DNA from: Allacma fusca
Taxonomy: Eukaryota > Arthropoda > Collembola > Symphypleona > Sminthuridae
DNA: 64,000 bases
Assembly: GCA_947179485.1 (NCBI GenBank)
Contig: OX359248.1
Coordinates: 2,621,501-2,685,500 of the forward strand
Direction of reading: 5' to 3'
Notes under the pieces: generated by a model
Database searches by the model: none
What the model saw: the letters and a program-made list of their open reading frames with translations, nothing else
Told to the model about the DNA's origin: nothing
Program-made: the position numbers and the translations under genes
Shown: positions 12,361-23,239 of the stretch, one piece after another
Numbering within the stretch: the stretch's first letter is position 1
Layout: the number at the start of each line of letters is the position of its first letter

Positions 12361-12616
12361 CAGTGAGAATGAAAAAGTATTAACATTGAGCGTGTGTATG
12401 CAGTGCACTTGATAAAGGCTTTCCTCATCAATATTTTTTTGAAGGTTCAGCCAACTCTTGGGTTTAGGAAAACACGTCAAGCTGATAGGATATGTGTGAG
12501 TAATGCAAGAGTGAGGGAGAATAATAGTGAGAACATCGGCCTGTGGTCTATATCTCCGCACCATACAGACAAGGGTGAGTGTTATATTATTGCGAATATA
12601 TTGCGAATCAAGAATT

Positions 12617-12652
12617 TAGGTAGATAGGTAGGTAGGTGGATAGGTAGGTAGA
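12617..12652. repeat. (TAGG)n tetranucleotide repeat
   Basis: About eight TAGG-type units with a few substitutions. Confidence 0.85.
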
Positions 12653-12805
12653 GTGGTGCTATGGACATAGAGGCGAGACTTGGTATTACGTGACCACCCT
12701 GTTACTCCCTATAGTAGTATAGTTGTAGATGAGATACAATAAGGTAGATACATGATTGTTGAAGGAACAGATAGATAGCTATGCTTGCTCACTTAGTACA
12801 ACTAT

Positions 12806-12807
<2 letters not shown>

Positions 12808-12836
<29 letters not shown>
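12808..12836. repeat. (CT)n microsatellite
   Basis: About fourteen units. Confidence 0.9.
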
Positions 12837-13019
12837 ATAAAACTAATCCACATTGTACGCTTTTGAACATATTAGTACTGCATTTACATACGTATAAATA
12901 TAAATATATACATATAAACGGAATCAACGACGTGAAGGCTCGCTTTTAAACGTGGAGCTTTTTTTTTTCGTTGAGAAACTATTATAGTAGAGAGTGTGAG
13001 AGGTATGGGTTTGGATTTT

Positions 13020-13073
13020 TACTACTACTACTATTACTACAACGACGACGACGACTACTACTTCAACAACTAC
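13020..13073. repeat. ACT/ACG trinucleotide repeat
   Basis: ACT, ACG and AAC triplets over about 54 bp. A similar triplet-rich stretch lies at about 13548-13612. Confidence 0.8.
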
Positions 13074-13264
13074 ATATGGATATAGATAAACTATAGAGAG
13101 AAAACTACAGACAGTCGCAAACGCGATTTGCGATGAGAAATATTTTTGCCAGGGCATGTGAACTGTGAAGGAGGGTTGAGCGTTTGTTCTCCAGACACGA
13201 GGTTCTTTGGTGGTTGAAAGTCAGTTCCCTCTTGTATAGCCTACAAGTTTGTATTAAGAGAGTG

Positions 13265-13289
13265 TGAGAGAGAGAGAGAGAGAGAGAGT
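13265..13289. repeat. (GA)n microsatellite
   Basis: About twelve GA units on the + strand. Confidence 0.88.
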
Positions 13290-13684
13290 CTTTTGATGAA
13301 ACATAAATATTACACTAGAGTATAGGAACTTTTGTAGTGTAGTAGTAAAGTTTGGGACGCATCCACTGTATACAGCTCGTCTTTTTGAAAAGCATTATTG
13401 TTGGTAGGGTGAGAAGAGAGTGAGAAAAGAAGTTATATTTTCCCGTACGGACTTGTATTTTACATAGGGAGCTTTGTCTTCTTCTCTGTCGTCTTCTTCT
13501 CCTTATTATTCTTGTCGTTGTGGAAGGAAAAAGTTGGCACTCACTGACGCTCTACTACAACTTTGTCTACTACTACTTCCACTACTACTTCTACTACTAC
13601 AAGGGAAGCTCATCGGCGTCATCGTCATCATCGACAGCTCTGCCGGCCCACACTCCTCTCATCATCATAGGACACTCTACTACT

Positions 13685-13687
<3 letters not shown>

Positions 13688-13717
<30 letters not shown>
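13688..13717. repeat. (AT)15 microsatellite
   Basis: Uninterrupted AT array, 33 bp before a long GA array. Confidence 0.9.
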
Positions 13718-13721
<4 letters not shown>

Positions 13722-13747
13722 ATACGGAGGAAATCTACTACTACATG

Positions 13748-13749
<2 letters not shown>

Positions 13750-13793
<44 letters not shown>
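13750..13793. repeat. (GA)22 microsatellite
   Basis: One of the two longest uninterrupted purine arrays here. It accounts for the long open frames across it (ERER/RERE). Confidence 0.93.
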
Positions 13794-13797
<4 letters not shown>

Positions 13798-14588
13798 GTC
13801 CCAATGTTCAGGTTGCTCTAGGTCGTGTATGGTGAAGTTTCATTTGCTAGTCCAACTCTTTGTACAGACACGCTCGCTTCGATTGTAAAACGTGGGCTCC
13901 TGAACTTCGGTTTGACTCGCTCATAGTATATATCCCATTGCTCCTCTCCCTGTACACAGACACACAGTGGACTTGCATAACATTTGTTATTTTTCCACGT
14001 TCTTGTTCCACATTACGTTCTACAATTTAATGTACTCTCCCCCTGAGGGAAGTCTCACATTTGGAGTATCACACTGGATCAAGTTGGTGTAGTTTCAAAC
14101 ACAAATTAGTCTACACCGGACATGTGCTTTTTCATTACTTTTCCCTTCATGGAATTGTGAGAGGAAGGCGAGAGTCTTGAGAATTCTAAGAGGGAAAGCA
14201 AATATAAGAGATTCTTGGAGTTCCCAGTCAAATATAATTACCTATAGTGTTGACAAGATTTTTTAAGTTACAATAATAATTCTTCTGTCCAATTATTGTC
14301 AGCATCAGCGTCACTCACTGCCTTGTGACTGTGACTGTGACTCTATGTGTGTGAAGTTGTGTGGTGTGTATTACATCGAAAGTGAAAGAAAAGTAATCAA
14401 TTGAAATTTAAGATAATTGATCCTTTCTGATAAAACTAAATGTTTTAGACGGACTTGATTGTGAGGGAGATTTATTATTATCCTTGTGAAACATCTCTGG
14501 CTCAAGCTCAACCTCTCCGAAATACTGATAAAGAGCATGAGGTATCCAAATTGAAGTTGTCAACAACTTGTCTATAGCTTGTTGTATC

Positions 14589-14636
14589 CCTCCATCCATC
14601 CATCCATCCATCCATCTATCTATCTCTCTCTCCCTC
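14589..14636. repeat. (TCCA)n / (TCTA)n tetranucleotide repeat
   Basis: About six TCCA units grading into TCTA and then TC. Confidence 0.88.
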
Positions 14637-15023
14637 CCTTCCAGCTTTGGGCTCTTTTTTTTTGTTATCAGCATCCTCGGAACCGCAATGAAACTGTAAA
14701 CCCATTGGCCCTATCAACCCTGGTAATCTTGATTGATTCAGTTGTGCACACAGACAGACCAAAAATAAATAATTATTGTCAACCATAACTCCTCCTAATA
14801 ATTGTGCACTGACGATCTACACATAATTACTTGAAAGCCTAAGGTGGATTTTTCATGTTTATATGAGTTTCCTCGGTGTCTATTGACCTCAGGAGTTGGC
14901 GTCTTTATTTGAATGGACGATATTACTCCCATTGACCTTCTTTTTTTTTGCCTTCATGGAATTGTATCATGTCGTAGGCTCTGAGTCGGGAAACAATTGG
15001 GTTTTGATGTGAGTGAGTGCATA

Positions 15024-15069
15024 ATATATATATATATATATATAATTATATACTTATATATATATATAA
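15024..15069. repeat. AT-rich array
   Basis: Two (TA)n blocks around TTATATACTTATA. The whole block can fold on itself. Confidence 0.85.
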
Positions 15070-15703
15070 GTATAGAGAGAGTATTACACTCTTAACTTTT
15101 GGGTGCTAATGACAATTGAGAATTCTTCTTCTTGTACGTCATCGTTGTGTGAAACTCTTGGAATTTTTTCCTTTTTGTGTGACTTTTAAAAGAAAAGAAA
15201 AAAACTTGTGAAGGATTTGTGAAAGAACTAGTTACTGGTCGGAAATTACACTCCTAAAAGGAATAAAAGGAATTATTACTAATCGGTAGCAATGAAATTG
15301 AAGAAGCTCTCCCTCTTCCCCCCATACTTATGTCATCATCGTATTGATCGATATATCTCTTACCCCAATAATGGTTAATAAATGGATTCTATAGATTTAT
15401 TAACCTCTCGGACTACTACTCTGACTTTGAAACTTCTCTTCCTCAACTGGACCCACGTTCCTGGTATTGTCATGTAGACTTGACAATATATTTTTTTGTC
15501 AATGCAGACCAACGTACCTGATAATTTCAAGAAAATTTTTCTTTGGTCAAAATCAAGTATTTAAATAATTATATCCTTCGATAGATACACGCCTGTACAG
15601 ATTTAACTAAAAATATATCCACTTCAATATCTTCCGTCTGTAAATACCTGTCTGACATTTTGAAGGTACTTCCAAGAGAGATTATTAAAAAAAAAACGTA
15701 TGG

Positions 15704-15748
15704 TGCTACTACTACTACTATAACAACAACTACTACTACTACTACTAC
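15704..15748. repeat. ACT trinucleotide repeat
   Basis: Two blocks of ACT triplets around ATAACAACAAC. Confidence 0.8.
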
Positions 15749-16861
15749 AAAATAAATAATTAAATCTATCTACATCTCGACAGAAGAAGAAAAAATTCAG
15801 TACCCTGATAAAGCTAGCTACAAATATAGATATTTGAATAACAATTACTCCTAGAGCATTGTAACTGAAGGAAATTCCAGAATATAGCCGGGACTTCCAT
15901 CATATAATTATTTATATTTGTAATTATATATGTATAGAGAGAGAGATCCATACCCTGATTTGTGGAAAGGGCGGGATATAACATAGGAACTATAACAGAA
16001 GCCGAAGTCCTTTCCATAAAATTTGACTACAAAAGGATGCAAAATTTGGCTTAACTTGGGCAAGCGAACAGCCGTGTGTAAGTTTTATAATTGTGACTGA
16101 TTACACAAGTTTTATCTCACTGACGGACTCCGGTCAGATATAGACTCCGGAGGACGATAAACAACAACTCTGTCCATATTCTATATATATATAATTAATA
16201 TATCCACACACACAGACAGACGGGGAGAGATTTAATGAGAAATGTGCATGTTCATCCCATGGCACTGTGAATGAAGGAGCGTTATTGTGATTTGTAATTT
16301 TATACGTGAGTAGAACTGAACCTGGGAACTGTAACCATTACTTTGTCTGTGCAATTCCGAGCCAAATTACTAATTACATATATCTACATACATAAATAAA
16401 TACAGAGATACAAAAATAAAAATTTTTGAGTTTACAATTCTCCAGTCCAGAGTAAGTCAGTGGTAACTATCTCATCACTGTATATACCTAGTATCTATAA
16501 TTACCAATATATTATTTAGTCATCCATTGGAAATGTTTGTCATTGGGCAGCCTTAAGCCTCATTGTGCTGAACACTGGAACGTTCAAAAACATTTTATCA
16601 AGAGCCGAGAACAAACTATTGTACTAACTATAATAATAATTATACTACTACTCCTCAAAGATTGTTTTAAAACTAAGGGATATTTTTCTTGCTGTGGAAG
16701 CAAATGATTGTGAAATTGACATAGCTTTAATAGTCGTACATTCTACATACATAATATCCTCTATTGACAGAAATTCTTTGGCTCGAACTCCCCTTTGTAT
16801 CTGACTCCTCGAGCTAATTTTTAGTCTTTGTGAGACTGTGATTATAATATTGTGTGTATGA

Positions 16862-16963
16862 ATGAGTCTCTTCGTGAGCGACAACGAATCACAAATGTAC
16901 CACCAACCAAGTACCTTATTCTCGAAACGAGTACAAGAGTCCACCAGCTCCACGCTCATCAAG
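16862..16963 (+). other. RXR: RXR exon 1 upstream part: 5' leader or N-terminal extension
   Basis: This stretch is in frame with and continuous with the MKKEKP start. An ATG at 16862, directly after an in-frame TGA (16859-16861), would add 34 residues beginning MSLFVSDNESQMYHQP and ending STLIK. An overlapping ATG at 16858 in another frame opens a reading frame that runs past the donor to 17052. If the mRNA starts upstream of 16858, that frame would compete with the RXR start. Either transcription begins downstream of it, a splice acceptor lies inside this stretch, or the upstream frame is regulatory. I prefer the ATG at 16964, because the arthropod block begins there and A is at -3. Confidence 0.45.
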
Positions 16964-17048
16964 ATGAAGAAAGAGAAGCCGATGATGAGCGTGACGGCGA
17001 TCATCCAAGGATCGCAAAATCACTGGAATTCCAGAGCCAGTGTCACTC
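16964..17048 (+). CDS. RXR: Retinoid X receptor / ultraspiracle, exon 1 (N-terminus)
   Basis: RXR/USP is the common heterodimer partner of nuclear receptors and, in arthropods, partners the ecdysone receptor in the nucleus. This exon encodes 28 residues: MKKEKPMMSVTAIIQGSQ, then NHWNSRASVT, plus one base of the next codon. The KKEKPMMSVTAIIQ block is the conserved start of arthropod RXR/USP A/B domains. The donor is ACTC|GTAAGT at 17049. The leftover C joins GT of exon 2 to make CGT (Arg), giving ...ASVT-R-LSLDTN. The start at 16964 has AAG before the ATG. An in-frame ATG at 16862 is an alternative. The neighbouring DNA is non-coding on both sides. Identity is very likely; the exact 5' end is not determinable here. 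Confidence 0.92.
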
Positions 17049-17825
17049 GTAAGTTTAGCATAGAACATATTTTTCATTTTTCAAAAATTCCTTTAAAACT
17101 TCCAACCTCTCCCATACTTTACATTTTTTTTAGTGGTCCTATTCCAGCCGGTGATTCTAATTTACATCTGTAATTATTATTATTTCCATAACTCCTATCT
17201 CTGTCTCTGTAGCTGTACATCTTTGACAGACCGGGGTAGGATTTTAACGTGATTTCACTTAGTCCCCTAGTACTTGATGTGTATCTTCAAAGGATTCTTG
17301 ATTGAAACGGAAAGTTATTAAGAGGGTTGTGATTATACAAAAATTATATTATGTATGTCTAGCTCTGTGTCTCTAGTTATAGTCCCAAGTCCCAGGAAGG
17401 AAACTAATAAGTTGTAAAGTGTGCTATGTTTTGGTTTCCCCTCATCAAGATCTCTCAAGTTCTTGAGCAGGTTAGTCTGCTTATTATTATGGGTTGATTC
17501 GAGACGAAGGTGTGTTACACAAAATCTACAAGTACCTATAGATAGTGTATATAATATAATATAGAGGGACGTGCTCCTTCCATCGTTCAAATGTGACGGT
17601 ATAGAATGTACCTAACCTATAGATAGCTATAAAGCTACTATATATAATTATATGTATATATAAAGTCGGCGCACATAGAACTTGAAATGGAAATAGGGTA
17701 GGAAAATATGTTACAAGTACACGAAAACTTTTTAAAGAATTAATGTGTAGTTGATTCTTTTTTGGCAAGTTGGAAATGAAAATACTATGTTTTTGGCAAG
17801 AAATTCTTGAATGTGCATGAATTGC

Positions 17826-17851
17826 ATCTCTCTCTCTCTCTCTCTCTCTCC
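17826..17851. repeat. (TC)n microsatellite
   Basis: About thirteen units. Confidence 0.9.
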
Positions 17852-18163
17852 TACTCAACCAATCTTTTCTCTCCCTCTCTCTGTCTCTCTCCGTCTACCC
17901 CGTAAATTTATGATGGACTTAAAGTATACAAGGATTCCTGAAATCAGAGATTTTATTGTACAAAAAAAATTATTTTGTTGGTTATAAACTTTAAAGAGTT
18001 TTGTAACCAGTGTTGAGAATTTTTAGGACAGAAAAATGTGACTACAATATAAAATCCGATTGTCGAGTCATCGGGATATAAATACAAGGGAGTATAGCGT
18101 GGATCATTCCTACAGTGTCACTCTGTGTTTATGTGTATAACTCTGTCATTCCCTGAGAGTTGA

Positions 18164-18168
<5 letters not shown>

Positions 18169-18203
<35 letters not shown>
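18169..18203. repeat. (TC)17 microsatellite
   Basis: Uninterrupted 35-bp array. Confidence 0.92.
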
Positions 18204-18206
<3 letters not shown>

Positions 18207-18973
18207 GATAGTTCTATTTATCTCTATGTATTGTAAATGAGGGACGAAGTATAAATTAATTTTAGTAAATGGTCTCGTATACAAAGAGGTTTTGTTCTCC
18301 TGTGGACATGTGTGAGCCCTGAGCGTGTTCTCTCACTTTGTAGTTACAGTTTGGATATGGTGCAGAATGTTGAACCAACTCTGGCAATGGGTTATATATA
18401 AATATACAATATTACAGTTAAGTATCTATCCCTGTATCTACTCAAGGAGATTACATTCTAATAAATGCATGGTTACGTGGAGATGAGATTGACTGTGGAA
18501 CATAAAATTGATAATAGATTTTGAAAAATCAAGTAAACAAAAATGTGAAGGAGTGCAGAAGAGACTACAGATAGATAGATACTTATTAATATAGGCTGGG
18601 GAAGATGTAACATGATGTTATCTATGATTACAATGAATGGTAATTTATACAAAGTGTTTAAGAAAACTTGTCAAGTTTCATATCTCAAGGGTATTCAGGT
18701 CAGGAACCTGTGATGACCAACTTATTGACCTTTGAATTCAAGTTTCATTTTGTTGCTATTTCTGTGTGCATCAATACTATAATAATAATATCCAATGGTT
18801 AATTATATACTTAGCTTTCTATGTACATAGATATGTGTCTCCCTCACGCAACCGACCATGTAGTTTTCTTCTTCTTTTTCTTTTTCTTCCATGAGGAAAT
18901 TCATGCATTCAATTCAAGGTTCTCTTTGCATTTTTCGTTTCAATTCAAAAAGGTATGTATAATTATATTATAT

Positions 18974-19012
18974 ATCTAATTATATATATATATATATATA
19001 TCTATATATAAG
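18974..19012. repeat. (TA)n array
   Basis: TA dinucleotides with one TCTA break. Confidence 0.85.
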
Positions 19013-19360
19013 TATGGGGATGATTCTCTCTAATCTTTGATCCGATCCAAATGCTTGGGCAAAACTTTTAAAAATAATGTCTCAAAATGACATTTGTAAT
19101 TTCCATGTAGAAAAGTTTTGCAAGTTTATGGCCAAGATAGGAACTTTAATAGCAATAGGGCTATCAGTCACTGTACATACAGATACAAAGTTAGGGACGT
19201 TTATGTATGCACGTAGGTAATGTCATGAATCTCAGTCTCCAAAAAGTCCTTTGATCATTTTAATCTTGTAAATAATGACTTCTGCAAGAAGTTTTTTGAT
19301 CCGTTCATCCTAAATACTGTGACTGTATATACTCACATGTATCTATGTATATATAGATAT

Positions 19361-19382
19361 GTATGTGTGTGTGTGTGTGTGT
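19361..19382. repeat. (GT)n microsatellite
   Basis: About eleven GT units. Confidence 0.88.
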
Positions 19383-20726
19383 AATGAAAGTGGGCGAAAA
19401 AATGATAAGATATAATTATTATAGTGTACTCCCCTAAGACATGTATTTGCATATATGTATGAACTATATGGAGCCAGCTCTATGACCACTGGCCAGTTAC
19501 AAAGTTATAAAGAGTAGGGGGATAAATAATACTCAGGATTTCCTTCCTAACTCCTAGTAACATACAGATCTGTTACATATTTAATTACTCCATGTCACAT
19601 ATCCCTGCACTTATGAGATGCTACTAAATCAGATGCAAAATCCCAAACTAGAAGATCCCACCCTCTCCCCTGACTCTCTGTTACATTTGACATTCCCGAG
19701 GAGATTAGACGTTCTACTCAATGTGAATGAATGTCTGATATCGATTGACTCCATAGACTAAACTTGAACTTCCTGACCTCATGAGGCTGAGGAAGCAACT
19801 TGAAACAGTTTATAGCAATCATAAAAAATATTATGTAGGTTAGCAAGATTAGATTGAGTTTCTGTGTATTTCTGGGGAGGGAGGGAGGGGTTGGGCTGAG
19901 TAATGTACACATATGAGATACATCTATATAGTAATATATGTGAGGCTACTCTGAAGGATCTCAACAGCCCATCACCTCTAAATATAAGCACACATATTTA
20001 TGTATCTATATATAAGTATATTGACTTGGAAGTCAAAAGTTTCATTTGTTTACGAAGCACTTCTCATATTATATTTTCTACTTGGTCAGATATTCCGGCC
20101 GATAAAGAATTCTTATATGGTAACGACTTACTTCATTTTAATCCTAGGATTTTGCTGATGATTCCAACCCGTGAGTGTACATAATATAGTATAGTGCAGT
20201 TTCACCAGTTTGTCCATGCTTCTATTTTATTTTAATACTCACTAAAATTTTATGATTTCCTTCCCCCTGTCACTTCCACCAGAGTAATCAAATACTTTTG
20301 GAGAGTTGAAAATAGCAGGACTTTCCAGAGCCCATTAGTACCCACGTGGACTCATATCCTGGGTTATGGGGATGGGTGTGTGAAAGAAAACTCTGAATAA
20401 TTATTATTCCCTTTCTTGAATTTATTATTATTATTTATCCCTTGGTTGTTTTTTTTCCTTTTGTATCTATATCTCCATATGCTAAAATACAAGCATTGCA
20501 AATATGGTGTACATAGGAAACGTTTTAATGTTAATTACTCTTGAAATGGCTTGTCAGCTATCAACGACTTTTGAAAGGAATGACGTGGCAGGGACTACTT
20601 CTGCAATCATGGGAGACAATTGAATGAGAAAAATGAGTTGATGGGATGGATAAAATTTTGAAATTTTGTTTATTGTTGGAATCCATGAAAAATGATGGGG
20701 GAAGGAGATTGAAGGATTTGATTTTT

Positions 20727-20748
20727 TCTCTCTCTCTCTCTCTCTCTA
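20727..20748. repeat. (CT)n microsatellite
   Basis: About eleven units. Confidence 0.88.
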
Positions 20749-21897
20749 ACTGATTACATTGACGGAGGAAGTACATTTGAAGTGGAAGAGGAGCCAGTAG
20801 TGAAGGGAATTAATGGCCCATAAAAGGTTTCAATCCCGGGTAAATATATAGACTCAAATGGGATTTTATTTTGTAGCGACAACATGTCTCTCCTTACTAA
20901 TATAATGCTGAGAGCTGAAATTGTAAGAATGCTCTTTCCCAAAAATTGTGCTCACCAGCACGAGTCTCTGTAGACATTTCTTTAGTGAGTGAAAGATTTG
21001 AAGTTTTCTCAATGTATTCTTATGAGTATGTATCCCAGAGGTCGGTGTGTGCCCTGTCGTACAAGGACATGAAAGTGGAGGATTTTCTGAGTCGGGGATT
21101 AGAATCCCCATCTGTTGATGGTTCTTTTCACATTAGTTGGATACATAGGGAGAGAGTGGCCATATGTATTAATGTGGGCGGGGTGCGGGAACGGGGGGGT
21201 TGTAATAGAAAGATCGGATCTGAACTATTATTGCTGGAGGATTACCACTACCACGGAACATGAGGGAAGAAAGGAGGACAAACAAGAGCCGTCGATGCTC
21301 TCTCTCTCTCTCTTTCGCAAATGCCATGAGCATTAGATGGATGGTTGTCTGTTTACTTTACTCCAGCCACTTCATTTTGACATTTTCGGAGGGTAAAAGG
21401 AGAGAGACTGGGAAATTGGTACGGGAGAGAAAATCAATGTGTATTATGTTACTTTGGTTTCACGTTTTTATTTTCTTTGTCATCAAATTGTGACCTCAAA
21501 GTTTTTTTTCTTGAGGACACTGGGATTTGAAGCATGCTGTCTCTTTTTTTCCCCCTGACTCTGTCATGTCTCCAATTCTGAGATTCTTCCCAGTGCTGTA
21601 TCTCACACTCTCGTCTCTCTTCCCATCACTTTTCCCTTGACTCCCTTGTCAATGACAGGGAAGGATTGCAGTGTGCAAGGCTTTATTACTATTTTAGTGT
21701 CTTGGCCACAGAGCATCCTGAGTTGACTCAATTGAGACTCTCCGTGATTTATTTTAGGAGTGAGGATTAGAGAGCTGTTACAGGCTCAACAAATACATAT
21801 AAATTATACGGCATGGGCTTCATAAATTCCTGGAGGTCAACCCCGGCTCTGTTCCAGCAAGTTCCCTCACTGTAGAGTTTATTGATCTGTGTGAAAA

Positions 21898-21900
<3 letters not shown>

Positions 21901-21933
<33 letters not shown>
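21901..21933. repeat. (GA)16 microsatellite
   Basis: Uninterrupted purine array on the + strand. Confidence 0.92.
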
Positions 21934-21935
<2 letters not shown>

Positions 21936-22458
21936 AATAAATTGGAATTGTCCCTCATAATATTGATGATGACTCTCATGTTTTTTTTTCCTGGAGGAAT
22001 AAAGGTGGAGATTTTAGGATTTTGATATCACTCAGCATAAGTATATAGATACAGAATAATGTAATATAAGAAAATATGAGGACTCCTCCATTTTTAATGG
22101 AGGCAACTATTCCAGTAAATAGTGTAGTAAAATAATCAATTATTTATTCATTGCTGATTCACTCCTACTAGTATCTACTTACTTACTTATCTGTAGATAA
22201 GGAGATGAGGATGAGATTCTGAGATTCCCATTTACGAAAATGATGAGCCTTCTCATCTGTCTGCTCATTTTATAGAAATCTGGTTGGGAATCTACAAGTA
22301 TGGCTGGAGGCTTCATATAGAGAATAATCCTGTTGAAGGCCGGACTATTCTTTGTATGTTTTGGTATGGAAATGAGAGGAGAAGAATGTTGTAATTTCGT
22401 AATAATAAAGCTCTAGTCAAGATTTCCAGTACTCTGGTCAAGAAGAGATCTTATGTAT

Positions 22459-22480
22459 TCACACACACACACACACACAA
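22459..22480. repeat. (CA)n microsatellite
   Basis: About ten CA units. Confidence 0.88.
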
Positions 22481-23207
22481 TGCCTTTGAGACGACGAGAG
22501 GAATTCCAAAAGCTCAGGACATAATTACTTAATGATTTGAATTTTTTTTTCTCTCTCTCTCTTTGACATTTAAATGTTTTGTGTGGCAATCAAGAAGAGT
22601 CAGGGATTTTACAAGTTGTTGGAATCACACACACATACATATATAGTGCATTCAACCAAAAACTTTTACTCTGGGGGAATTTTACTACCCAGGCAGGCAT
22701 AAAATGAGACAGTAAAACAAAATCTTAAAGCATTGTGCTGACGCCAGCTTTCATGTAAAAGTGTTTTACTTTCACGGGTCTAATGATCATCATTCCATAC
22801 TCCGTCTCGGGAGTTAGGAAGTTGTCTCTGTCTCTGTCTTTGGGCATGACAGTATTTACTCTTATAGTAGTGTTAGGACCATTATTTGCATGGGAGGAAT
22901 ATCTATATGTATGTATATATATACAAAATACAACGTGTGGATAGTAGTTCAATAGAGATTTGATTCAGTATGGAACGTCTGTGTGAGTAGTAGAACTACA
23001 AGGCGGGTGCCAAATTAAGCCATTAGGATGACGAATAAAGTTTGAAGTGTAGATGTTTATTCATGGGAGTTGAGGAACTAAGAATATGTACAGAGAGTAG
23101 TAGATGCATAGGACGGAGATGCAAGGTTAAGTGCGGGGACTGGAGACAACTTTTCTGATTTAATGTTTACTTTTTTACTTCATTTGGGTTCAGCTTCACT
23201 TGGTTGA

Positions 23208-23208
<1 letters not shown>

Positions 23209-23239
<31 letters not shown>
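23209..23239. repeat. (TC)n microsatellite
   Basis: About fifteen units. Confidence 0.9.

Larger units (their letters stand above)
8854..16857. other. Non-coding segment upstream of RXR exon 1
   Basis: Rich in CT, GA, triplet and tetranucleotide repeats, listed separately. I see no supported exon. The 14408-14600 minus-strand frame looks protein-like in composition but lacks an acceptor and a recognisable family. The main RXR promoter probably lies in the last part of this segment, yet no diagnostic core element is visible. Confidence 0.5.

Noticed and set aside
12394-12575. Open frame ending at GACAAGG|GTGAGT
   Set aside because: Good donor but the frame begins at GTG and has unconvincing composition. 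It could at most be a non-coding 5' exon.
14408-14674. 88-codon minus-strand frame with a protein-like section (near YQYFGEVELEPEMF)
   Set aside because: Part is the translated TCCA repeat, there is no acceptor upstream, and no family is recognisable. A protein search of the 14408-14600 part would settle it.
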